Shown here: positions 35,820 through 43,847 of the stretch, piece after piece
How the letters are laid out: every line of letters starts with the position of its first letter
Numbering within the stretch: the first letter of the stretch is position 1
Source of the DNA: Pseudobacter ginsenosidimutans
GTDB lineage: Bacteria; Bacteroidota; Bacteroidia; Chitinophagales; Chitinophagaceae
DNA: 64,000 nucleotides
NCBI RefSeq assembly: GCF_007970185.1
Contig: NZ_CP042431.1
Location: 5,022,001 to 5,086,000 of the forward strand
Direction: 5' to 3'
Translations under genes and position numbers: made by a program
Notes under the pieces: generated by a model
What the model saw: only the letters and a program-made list of their open reading frames with translations
The model's database searches: none
What the model was told of the DNA's origin: nothing

Positions 35820-35884
35820 ATCAGCGTGTGCCCAGTCGCTGGAGGCGACGGAATAGTGGTCACTCGCCGGAGGCGAGCGACTGC
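35820..35884. repeat. Short palindromic repeat at the 3' end of the type A MutS-like gene
   Basis: A block of about 50 bp is bounded by CAGTCGC and GCGACTG and contains two small hairpins with loops around GGA (GTCGC..GGCGAC and TCGCCGGAGGCGA). The 21 nt beyond it, read on the minus strand (AGCGACTGGGCACAC then CTGAT), are shared with the 3' end of the locus 3 paralogue, which has no such block. This points to an insertion. A related block occurs near 50165-50222. Confidence 0.55.
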
Positions 35885-37203
35885 GGCACTCCGACAATTT
35901 TTTTGACAGCGCGTTTACGGCCATCTTTCAATGTTTCCAGGATACCTTCATTGCGAATGATGATCATACCATGCCGGTCTGCTGTGATCCCGCGCTCCAA
36001 CGTGTAGGTGTATTCGGGAATATTTCCGTTCATGCGTGTAGGCAGGTATTGGAATCCAATAGAAGGAATCTGCTGTAAACGTTCTCCCGCTTCCACAATA
36101 TGGGAGGAGATAATGAACATGCTATTCCTCTTTGCTGCAAAGGCAATCGTGATCTCCACCGTAGCTTCATGCGCATCTTTCACATTGGTGCCGCGGAACA
36201 TTTCATCAAAAATGATAAAAAGAGATTTGTTGGCCTGCAGTTCTGATGCCACTTTCTTCACCCGCAATACCTCCGCATAGAAATGGCTGGCGCCAATCCC
36301 TAAATTATCCGGTAAGTTGATGGTAGTGTAAATGCCATCCAGTACGGAGAACTCCATTTCTTCTGCCGCTACCGGAAAGCCGATATGCGCCACATATACT
36401 GCAGTACTCACGGATCGCAGGAAGGTGGATTTTCCCGCCATATTCGCTCCGGTGAGAAACACCACGTTATTTGCGGCATCCATGGTAAAATTATTACTCA
36501 CGGGCTTCGCCAGCTCCGGGTGATACACACCTTTGAGCCGGAGAATGCTTGTGCCTTTTTCTAACGCTTTGGGAAATACGAATTTCCTTTCCTGTGCAAC
36601 TCTGGCCACTGAGAGATAAACATCCAGCTGATAGATCTGCGCCAGCAGTTGTTCAATTTTATTCCTTTCACGATGCCGGAACAAGAGATCGTAAGCCGTG
36701 ATGGCTGCATAGCTCAATTTTGCTTTGCCCTGTTCCCGCATTACCGGTTCAAAAGCAGGGTCGAGGAGGAGGGAGGCAGTCGCCTCCCTTTCCTTTGACC
36801 AGGATTTCATGGCTATGACCTCCCTTGTATCTATGAAAGATTTGATCTGCTGAACCAGTGTGATCAGTGCCGTTACGCCATTGCTGATCTCTTTTTCACT
36901 GAGTACCGAATGTTGTGTTCCTTGTTTTTTCTGTTCATCGGCAGCTATCAGGTATTTTTCCGCCATATCGAATAAAGCTCCTTCAAATGGAAAGCGCATA
37001 TTCATGGCCGCGAAATTTTTGATGATATCGCTTCTGCGATTGATCTCCTGCTGATCACTCAGGGGTTTGGTGAACATCTCTTTCAATACAGCTTCTGCGC
37101 CACGGGTATGTGAATGATTGTAGAGATCGAATAATCCCTGGCTGTCTCGTTTGCCGAAGATCCGCAGATCCTCGATCGTTTGTTCGTCGGTTAACAGGTA
37201 CAT
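35860..37203 (-). CDS. MutS-like ATPase, type A, locus 2
   Basis: 447-residue homologue of the locus 3 type A protein, with Walker A GANMAGKST, NLGIGASHFYAEV, FIIFDEMFRGTN and SSHIVE intact. The first ~170 codons are nearly identical to the locus 3 gene even at silent positions, while the last third is clearly more diverged. Its C-terminus (RAVKKIVGVPQSLASGE) is unrelated to that of the locus 3 copy because a palindromic repeat has been inserted and supplies a new stop. Like its homologue it lacks mismatch-recognition and connector domains. It follows the GldFG gene by 11 nt. Confidence 0.87.
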   Translation of the reverse strand: MYLLTDEQTIEDLRIFGKRDSQGLFDLYNHSHTRGAEAVLKEMFTKPLSDQQEINRRSDIIKNFAAMNMRFPFEGALFDMAEKYLIAADEQKKQGTQHSVLSEKEISNGVTALITLVQQIKSFIDTREVIAMKSWSKEREATASLLLDPAFEPVMREQGKAKLSYAAITAYDLLFRHRERNKIEQLLAQIYQLDVYLSVARVAQERKFVFPKALEKGTSILRLKGVYHPELAKPVSNNFTMDAANNVVFLTGANMAGKSTFLRSVSTAVYVAHIGFPVAAEEMEFSVLDGIYTTINLPDNLGIGASHFYAEVLRVKKVASELQANKSLFIIFDEMFRGTNVKDAHEATVEITIAFAAKRNSMFIISSHIVEAGERLQQIPSIGFQYLPTRMNGNIPEYTYTLERGITADRHGMIIIRNEGILETLKDGRKRAVKKIVGVPQSLASGE

Positions 37204-37214
37204 GTTATAATGGA

Positions 37215-39560
37215 TTATTGTCGTTTACGTCTGAGCAGGATCACTGTGCCGAGGATCAGGATGGCTGCGGGTAGTATCCAGACCAGGATGATCTTTTGTG
37301 TTTCTGCTGCTTTGAGGCTAACGGTCAGCAGGGTATCCGTTGGTGGAATGGGGAACAAATGGATCGGGAAAGCTTCATCGGTCAGCCAGCTGGCATAGTT
37401 ACTGGCAAGGAATTGCGAGCCGATCCTGAGGTTGGAAGGAAAGTCTGCATCGCCGGCAATGACTATCTTTTGTTCCTTATTACCTACCTGCCTGCTCATT
37501 GCCAATGCAACTGTGAACGAATCCAGTTTGTAATCGCCTTCATTGGCAACCAGTACCGGTGGTGCTGAATCAGTTACCAGGTGACCAGCTTTTACCCAGG
37601 CCAATCCTTTAGGTCCTGACACCATCAGTCTGGTAACTTTGAACCCGTTTTCTGTATAGGAAAGGGGAGCAACGCCAGGGTGCATCACCTTGGTTGAATC
37701 GCCATCCTCCAATCCTTTTCTGACCATAATGCTGAAAGGATTCTTTTGTTTGAAGATCCAGGTGTGGTCCGTAGTTACGAATGGCGTTATCTTATCCGGT
37801 GTTTCATGCTGCGAGATCTGCACCATCGTGCCTTGCATCAGTTCAGCTCCCATTGGTTTGATCATCGGGTTCAGCACATGTTGTTTGCCTGGTTCTCCCA
37901 GGATCATGAGGTTGCCGCCTTTGTCGATATATTGTTTCAGTCGGTTTGTGATGGTATCGTTGAGCATTACTTTGGGATCGGCCAGCACCAGTGCATCTGC
38001 ATCGGCTGGTATATCCTGTTTGCTCAGGTTCACCGTATCGAATTCAAAGCCGTGGTTGATGAGGGCAGCCCTGCTTAATTTCTGGATGGAGTAGCTGTTG
38101 TATTCGCGTTCTCCATATTTGTGTATGCTGCGTTCGAAGTTGCCTGTGGACGCATATACTTTTGGTATCGTATCGTTCGCCAGTCTCTTCAACGCTGCTG
38201 CCACATGCTCTTCATCGGGCCAGTATTTTGAATCTTCATAAGTGCGGAGGAAAATACTTTTGCCTTTGTATTTCAGGTGCATCACAGAACGCATCCCTTC
38301 ACCCTGCAGATCGATCTGTTTCCTGATCTGCGCCGGCTTCAGGTACCAATTGAGATTTGTTTCAAACATCTTGGCATATTCCCGTGCTATGGAATCCAGT
38401 GTCATGCCGGGCATACGTTTATACATGGTGCTGTCTCCATCCGCCACATCATAATAAAGTACATAGTTGAATTTGATATTGGGCTTGAAACGGATGAACT
38501 GGTCCCAGAAATTCCAGATATAGGTATTGCGTGCACTGGGTCTGGTTCTTCCGAAACCCTGTCCGGGGTCCAGCAGGTTGGTATAGAGCGTTACTTCCAT
38601 TGGCTCATCCTGCATGGTCTTCATGATACCCTGCGTTTGTTCCTTGATGGTATTGGCTTTCACCCTGGTGCCATCCCAGTAACCTACATAGCCTGGCCTT
38701 GATGTGAGATAACCTACTACCATAACCGAAAGGAACACAGTCAGGTAACGGACTGCTTTCTTTCCTCTCGATACCATTTCTCTTCCATGACGTAAGCTCA
38801 GGTAGCTGAAGGTTACGAACATATAGGTGAGGAGGGCATAGTACATGATATCGCGGGTAGTGATCAGGCCGGCAACCATTCTTTCCGCCCTGCCGTTGAT
38901 AGCGAGGAAATAGGTGAGGTCGCGGATAAAATCATATTCCTGCCAAAGGCCGCCTATGCGCTGCAGGAGGAAGAGCAGGATGAATGTGGCGATGGCAGAA
39001 ACGATCTGGTAATTGGTGATGCTGCTCATGAACATACCGATAGCGGTATAGGAACAGACCATCAGGTAGAATGTGATCAGGCCGGTGGTTAAATGCCCTG
39101 CATCGATATCCCTGATGCTGAAAGCACCTACTATCATGAAGAGCAGCATGATGGTCAGCAACAACATATTGTAGGCCATCACTGCCAGGTATTTTCCCCA
39201 TACGATCTGGTTGAGCTGTACAGGCGAAGAGTAAAGCAGTTTTACTGTTCCGTTGTTGAACTCCCGGTTGATCAGTCCCATGGTGAGCAGGGGAATGAAG
39301 AGATACAGATTAGAGAATATATTGGCGATAAAGCCATTTGAGTCCATTCCCATGAACACGGATTTGGTCAATCCCATCGGGAATTCCTTGAAGGAAGGGG
39401 TTGTTCGTAGCAGGGAGTCCTGCCAGTTTGCTATTGCTGCAATGTAATTGCTGTAAAAGAGAGCACAGATGACGAGGAAGATGATTGTGAGGAACCAGGC
39501 CACCGGTGAGAAGAATAGGTTCCGGAGTTCCGTTCTCGCGATTTTTAAGATCAGTTTCAT
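37215..39560 (-). CDS. GldF-GldG fusion ABC permease, locus 2
   Basis: 781-residue membrane protein. The permease part (1-250) begins MKLILKIARTELRNLFFSPV and has LLYSSPVQLNQIVWG and GLITTRDIMYYAL. The GldG part begins near residue 300 (VTLYTNLLDPG), with KVYASTGNFERSIHKYGERE, ADALVLADPKVMLN and GGNLMILGEPGKQHVLNPMI. The C-terminus is a membrane helix followed by LRRKRQ. Its ATG lies 2 nt after the stop of the GldA-like gene, so translation is probably coupled. It is the closest complete relative of the truncated locus 1 copy. Confidence 0.88.
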   Translation of the reverse strand: MKLILKIARTELRNLFFSPVAWFLTIIFLVICALFYSNYIAAIANWQDSLLRTTPSFKEFPMGLTKSVFMGMDSNGFIANIFSNLYLFIPLLTMGLINREFNNGTVKLLYSSPVQLNQIVWGKYLAVMAYNMLLLTIMLLFMIVGAFSIRDIDAGHLTTGLITFYLMVCSYTAIGMFMSSITNYQIVSAIATFILLFLLQRIGGLWQEYDFIRDLTYFLAINGRAERMVAGLITTRDIMYYALLTYMFVTFSYLSLRHGREMVSRGKKAVRYLTVFLSVMVVGYLTSRPGYVGYWDGTRVKANTIKEQTQGIMKTMQDEPMEVTLYTNLLDPGQGFGRTRPSARNTYIWNFWDQFIRFKPNIKFNYVLYYDVADGDSTMYKRMPGMTLDSIAREYAKMFETNLNWYLKPAQIRKQIDLQGEGMRSVMHLKYKGKSIFLRTYEDSKYWPDEEHVAAALKRLANDTIPKVYASTGNFERSIHKYGEREYNSYSIQKLSRAALINHGFEFDTVNLSKQDIPADADALVLADPKVMLNDTITNRLKQYIDKGGNLMILGEPGKQHVLNPMIKPMGAELMQGTMVQISQHETPDKITPFVTTDHTWIFKQKNPFSIMVRKGLEDGDSTKVMHPGVAPLSYTENGFKVTRLMVSGPKGLAWVKAGHLVTDSAPPVLVANEGDYKLDSFTVALAMSRQVGNKEQKIVIAGDADFPSNLRIGSQFLASNYASWLTDEAFPIHLFPIPPTDTLLTVSLKAAETQKIILVWILPAAILILGTVILLRRKRQ

Positions 39561-39562
39561 GG

Positions 39563-40489
39563 CTATACTTGTTGATGGGATTGGGTGGATAATTGTTTGA
39601 AGATATCGTCAAGCATACCTTTTTCGAGATTCACTTCACGGATACGCCAGTCTTTTTGTACGCCGGCGCTGATGATCCTTTCAGTAATGTCTTCTTCTCC
39701 GTCGAAAAAGAGCCGGACCTGCTTGTCTGTAGTGTATTCCGCCCTGGTGATACCCTGGATCTGCTGCAATTCAGTGATGGCCGGCGGATTGGCGAAACGT
39801 ACCAGCACGCTTTGCGGTTGCATATAGTTGTTGAAAGCATCCATCGAGTCGGAGAAAACAATCCTTCCTGATTCGATCATAATCACTTCCTTGCAGAGCA
39901 GGTGGATCTCAGACATGATATGGGAAGAAAGCAATACTGTTCTTTCCTGTGCGATCTCCCTGATCAGTTTCCTTGCTTCGATCAGCTGATTCGGATCGAG
40001 ACCATTGGTGGGCTCATCCATCACTACCAGTTTGGGTTTATGGATGATGGCCTGGGATATGCCTACCCGTTGGCGATAGCCGCCGGAAAGGTTTTTGATC
40101 AGTCGTTTGCTGAAATGTGTGATGCCTGTTTTTTCCTTTGCTTCATCTACGGCTTCTTTGATCTTCTTACCTTCTATCAGTCGCAGTTCTGCTGTATAGG
40201 TGAGGTATTCATCCACCGTCAGATCGAGGTATACCGGCGGTGTCTGTGGCAGAAAGCCGATGGATCTTTTTGCCAGCTCTGGTTCTTTCCTGATATCGGC
40301 GCCATTGATACTTACGTTCCCTTCGGTTTGGTTGAGCGCTCCGCAGATGATATTCATGGTAGTGGATTTACCGGCTCCGTTGGAGCCCAGTAACCCAATG
40401 ATGCCATTGGTTGCGATCTCGATATTGATATCGCGGATGGCCCAGCTGCTACCATAACGGTGCGAGAGGTTTTCTGTTTTTAAGATCAT
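39563..40489 (-). CDS. GldA-like ABC transporter ATPase, locus 2
   Basis: 308-residue ATPase starting MILKTENLSHRYGSSW. Walker A GSNGAGKST, Q-loop GFLPQTPP, signature LSGGYRQRVG, Walker B LVVMDEPTNGLDPNQ and H-loop LSSHIMSE are intact. The C-terminal extension ends GMLDDIFKQL. It directly precedes its GldFG permease, 2 nt apart. On its upstream side an ECF sigma gene separates it from the outer-membrane genes, 103 nt away. That gap contains small inverted repeats (TACAGT/ACTGTA and CTGTC/GACAG) but no clear promoter. Confidence 0.9.
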   Translation of the reverse strand: MILKTENLSHRYGSSWAIRDINIEIATNGIIGLLGSNGAGKSTTMNIICGALNQTEGNVSINGADIRKEPELAKRSIGFLPQTPPVYLDLTVDEYLTYTAELRLIEGKKIKEAVDEAKEKTGITHFSKRLIKNLSGGYRQRVGISQAIIHKPKLVVMDEPTNGLDPNQLIEARKLIREIAQERTVLLSSHIMSEIHLLCKEVIMIESGRIVFSDSMDAFNNYMQPQSVLVRFANPPAITELQQIQGITRAEYTTDKQVRLFFDGEEDITERIISAGVQKDWRIREVNLEKGMLDDIFKQLSTQSHQQV

Positions 40490-40592
40490 GCATTGAGTGT
40501 TTTTGAATTTAGATGAGAGGCATAGTACGGCCTGATCAGTACAGTAAACTGTATCGATCCCATTTTTCAGACTGTCCGCAGACAGAATGCTG

Positions 40593-41300
40593 TTATTGTT
40601 TTATTGAATTAAATGTGACCTGTGTGATAACGCTGCCCAGATATCTCTTATTAAACAATTCCATGAGCCCGTCATTTGTATTACTCTTTTTGAAAAAAAT
40701 ATTGTTACAAAAAAAGAGCAGTACAAATATTGAAATGCAGGTGAGATTTTCTTTTACAAATTGCACAGCACGGTTGAGATGCACTTTCACTGTGTTGGGT
40801 GAAAGCTGCAGGCAGGCGGCGATCTCTGCTCTCTTCAGTCCTTTTTCCTTGCTGAGATGCAGCACCATTTTTTGCTGTGAAGGAAGCTGGTTGAAAATAT
40901 GGTTGAGTAAAACATGCCTTTCCTTTACAATGAGGTTTTCTTCCACATGTGTGCAGGATAAGCTTTCTGCTTCACTCAATGTTTTGTGTATGCGAACCTG
41001 TATGTTCTTATCGCGTATATACCTGGCTGATAGATTGGTTACTACTTTGATCAACCATCCCACAGGATTTTCGGGGATGATCTTTGCTCTATGCTGCCAT
41101 AGCGCCAGGAATGCTTCCTGCACAATGTCTTCCGCTACCTGTTTGTTTTTGGTGATCTGCCAGGCGGTGTATTGAAGATGTGCCGTCCAGTTATCCACGA
41201 TCCTGGTGAACTGGTAATGAAAAAAATGCACAGGAACATCCCTGCAGGGATATTCCTGTACTGACATAGGTGAAGGCTTGTATTGGGTGATAGTGGTCAT
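40593..41300 (-). CDS. Orphan ECF-type sigma factor inside locus 2
   Basis: 235-residue sigma-70 family protein with an ATG start. Region 2 is around residues 40-105 (QITKNKQVAEDIVQEAFLAL, VGWLIKVVTNLSARYI). Region 4 is around 130-180 (NQLPSQQKMVLHLSKEKGLK, then the HTH AEIAACLQLSPNTVKVHLNR). After it comes a strongly hydrophobic stretch (CISIFVLLFFCNNIFF) that could enter the membrane, and a 40-residue tail. No anti-sigma gene adjoins it. It lies 26 nt downstream of the lipoprotein gene and splits locus 2 into an outer-membrane half and an ABC/MutS half. Loci 1 and 3 have no such gene. Confidence 0.88.
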   Translation of the reverse strand: MTTITQYKPSPMSVQEYPCRDVPVHFFHYQFTRIVDNWTAHLQYTAWQITKNKQVAEDIVQEAFLALWQHRAKIIPENPVGWLIKVVTNLSARYIRDKNIQVRIHKTLSEAESLSCTHVEENLIVKERHVLLNHIFNQLPSQQKMVLHLSKEKGLKRAEIAACLQLSPNTVKVHLNRAVQFVKENLTCISIFVLLFFCNNIFFKKSNTNDGLMELFNKRYLGSVITQVTFNSIKQ

Positions 41301-41326
41301 GTAAGATCATTTATCCATTCAACTTA

Positions 41327-42298
41327 TTATTCCGGGATTTTGAATCCGGCTTCTTTGGCGAAACTCCTCATACTGTTGAATTTTTTCAGCAGGAGAGTCT
41401 GGTTGGGATGCAGATCGGCAAATTCCTGTTCAGTATAATAAAATACGGCAGTGAGGTATGCCCTGATGTCATCTGTTTCGCGCAGCATATTATCCACTAG
41501 AAATCCGCCCATGTCAAAAGTTGGATAAAAGAGAAAGCCTATATCATTCGGTGGTGGTATCTGGTCCGGCGGGATCAGGTATATGAATGGAATTCCGTAA
41601 TAGATATCCACCTCAAAAGGGAAGAGGTTTTTTGATGCCTCTCTTGAAACGCTGAGGAATTCATTTTGCACTCTTGTGCCTGTTACCTTGTTGACCCTTT
41701 TTTCTGCGATACCTGCCAGTATGGAAGCTGCATACATTTTTCTGTCTGCGCTGCTCATCGCTTCCACATCCTTCACTACAAGGCCAAGTGTATTGAACCC
41801 ATACAATGTTGTCCAGCCATGTGATACCTGGATATTTGTATTTATATAATTGATGAATGAATCAATCAGCAGTATGCTGGGGAATAGCCGAACGTCCGGC
41901 AGTTTGGGTACTACATCCGTTTTCATGAGATCCAGCAATGCCGGTATTTTTTCCCTGGATGAAAGCGGGACGTGGTAGGTCCAGATGTTTTCCAGGGGCA
42001 TGTATTCCAGCGATAGTGTTACATAGGTATAGCGTTCCGGGTATTCGTTTTCTTTACTGACCTTTCTCTTGTAAATGGTATCATTATAAAAGCTGGCAAT
42101 GCCGGTGCTTTTATAGAATTCATAGATCGAATGATCGATTGGATCATTGGGATTGTCTTCGATCACGAAATAGTTTTGATCCAGGTCGCTGGGCCCGGTG
42201 GATTTCTCTTTGCGGCAGCCTGCAGTCAGCAACATCACTGCCAGCAGCATACAGGCGAGTGTGGAAGGAGTTGAAAGGCTCATATAATTAAGTTTCAT
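41327..42298 (-). CDS. Mx1-like lipoprotein without zinc motif, locus 2
   Basis: 323-residue lipoprotein (lipobox LLTAGC) homologous to the one at 2303-3283: ASFYNDTI, a central HGWTTLYGFNTLG, then KMYAASILAGIAEKRV where Mx1 metallopeptidases would have HExxH, and the same EAGFKIPE end. The two copies agree in the helix that replaces the zinc site, so the loss is not a chance decay of one gene. It lies 33 nt after susD. A binding or structural role with SusCD at the cell surface is likely; no enzymatic residues were recognised. Confidence 0.6.
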   Translation of the reverse strand: MKLNYMSLSTPSTLACMLLAVMLLTAGCRKEKSTGPSDLDQNYFVIEDNPNDPIDHSIYEFYKSTGIASFYNDTIYKRKVSKENEYPERYTYVTLSLEYMPLENIWTYHVPLSSREKIPALLDLMKTDVVPKLPDVRLFPSILLIDSFINYINTNIQVSHGWTTLYGFNTLGLVVKDVEAMSSADRKMYAASILAGIAEKRVNKVTGTRVQNEFLSVSREASKNLFPFEVDIYYGIPFIYLIPPDQIPPPNDIGFLFYPTFDMGGFLVDNMLRETDDIRAYLTAVFYYTEQEFADLHPNQTLLLKKFNSMRSFAKEAGFKIPE

Positions 42299-42331
42299 GA
42301 TGATGTTGAATTGAGATGAATGATAGGCCGT

Positions 42332-43837
42332 TTATTGTTTTAGCGGACGTGCCGGCCTGGGTTCATTGGTCAGTAATCCCTGGTTGAATTCGATCTCATC
42401 GTTGGCAATGGGAACTACATAAGCAGCTGCATCCTGTTCATAGGGGCCCAGTTCATAATAGCCATTGTCTGCATATCCGTTCCCGGTGTAAACAACAGAG
42501 CGGTGCCGGATGGATTTGCTGAAAGGGTATTTGGTGTTGACCCCGTAACGGCGGAGGTCGAACCAGCGCTGCGTTTCCCAGCACAGTTCCATCCTTCGCT
42601 CATCGCGTATGGTATTGATGAGTGCCAGTCCTTCAGAACTGACAGGCGGGAGCTCATTGGGCCTGAAACGGTTCTCCCTGAATTTCTGAATAGTGTTGCG
42701 TGCTTCTTCGGTGCGGTCGAGAGCGGCCAGGGCTTCGGCCTTGTTCAGATAGATTTCGGATAGGCGTATCAGGTAGGAATCAGATACATCGTCGGTAGTG
42801 GAATTTTCGACCTCTCTTTTTTTAGCAACTCTCATATGGCCTTTGCTGTTGGGTGAAAAGAAAACCTGAAGGCGCAGATCCTGCGTAGAATAATTGATCA
42901 TGAGGTCGTCCGATGCCCTGTAGCCGGGGCTGGACGATACATCTTCAAATAGTCGCATAATATTGGCTACCCGGTTTGCGCCCATGGTGAATATCACTTC
43001 GGGTGAATTCTTTCTCAGAAAATCCTTTCCTGCGGGATGCGTATTCAGGTTGGTGATCTTGTACTGGCCTTTGCTGATCACCTTGTCTGCATAGAGAACT
43101 GCCTGTTCATAATTTTCCATATACAGGTACACTCTGCTGAGAAATGCCTGTGCGCTTGCCTGGTTGGCGCGGATGGTAGAAGTTTCATTGGCGCCTGTCA
43201 GTTCTTTCTCTGCTTCCAGCAGATCAGCAACTATCTGATCAAATACCTGCCCGGTGCTGCTTCGTGAAGCAAATTGCTCTTTGATGGCCGGATCTGTTTT
43301 CAGGGGAACGCCATAATCGGTACCTGCAGTTGAAGGTTTATACGGTTTGCCATAAATATTCACCAGCAGGAAATAATAGAAAGCGCGAAGGAAATGGGCT
43401 TCTCCGGCAATGCGGTCCAATGTAGCAGCAGGCTGGCCTTTTGCCCTCAGCAATGGTACATTATGCAGGATCGTATTGATACGGGCGATCTTGCTATACA
43501 GATCGTTGAAATAGGGGTCGTTGTTGGTCAGTTGCCCATCGGAGTTCATGCGTGGCTGCTGTTTCCAGTAATGAAAGCCAGTTGGCTCCCACAGTTTGTT
43601 TATGGCTGTAGGGACGAGGGCTGCAACGTCATCATCCATCGTATACAGCATTTCCGGAGCGGATTCCATATACTGGTCCACGTATGCATCTCCAACCAGC
43701 AGCTCATCAAGATCGGCTGCTGATTCTATAAAGCTGTTGTTCTGAGAATATGAAGCAAGGAATTTTTTGCAGGAAAGGCTACTGATGCAGAGTATGCAAA
43801 TAAAAAGTACCCAGATCCTGTTGGCAGGTGAATGCAT
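42332..43837 (-). CDS. SusD/RagB-family outer-membrane lipoprotein, locus 2
   Basis: 501-residue lipoprotein from the ATG at 43837 (MHSPANRIWVLFICILCISS, lipobox Cys, then KKFLASYSQN). The frame is open for 40 more codons upstream, but these lie inside the susC 3' end. Typical SusD segments are GEAHFLRAFYYFLLVNIYGK, ASAQAFLSRVYLYMENYEQ, LIRLSEIYLNKAEALA and ERRMELCWETQRWFDLRRYG. The end NEPRPARPLKQ matches the locus 1 protein. It is separated by 10 nt from susC, as in the other loci. Confidence 0.93.
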   Translation of the reverse strand: MHSPANRIWVLFICILCISSLSCKKFLASYSQNNSFIESAADLDELLVGDAYVDQYMESAPEMLYTMDDDVAALVPTAINKLWEPTGFHYWKQQPRMNSDGQLTNNDPYFNDLYSKIARINTILHNVPLLRAKGQPAATLDRIAGEAHFLRAFYYFLLVNIYGKPYKPSTAGTDYGVPLKTDPAIKEQFASRSSTGQVFDQIVADLLEAEKELTGANETSTIRANQASAQAFLSRVYLYMENYEQAVLYADKVISKGQYKITNLNTHPAGKDFLRKNSPEVIFTMGANRVANIMRLFEDVSSSPGYRASDDLMINYSTQDLRLQVFFSPNSKGHMRVAKKREVENSTTDDVSDSYLIRLSEIYLNKAEALAALDRTEEARNTIQKFRENRFRPNELPPVSSEGLALINTIRDERRMELCWETQRWFDLRRYGVNTKYPFSKSIRHRSVVYTGNGYADNGYYELGPYEQDAAAYVVPIANDEIEFNQGLLTNEPRPARPLKQ

Positions 43838-43847
43838 AGTGTTGGTT

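Noticed and set aside
29443-37203. MutS-like genes as ordinary mismatch-repair MutS
   Set aside because: They are about half the length of repair MutS, lack the mismatch-recognition and connector domains, and occur as four genes in transporter operons.
39902-40393. 163-codon frame opposite the locus 2 ATPase gene
   Set aside because: It mirrors the conserved ABC ATPase motifs and similar frames appear opposite the other copies, so it is a shadow of a conserved gene.
40513-41175. 220-codon frame on the plus strand opposite the orphan sigma gene
   Set aside because: It is the complement of a clear sigma-70 gene and has the Cys/Ser-rich composition of a shadow frame.
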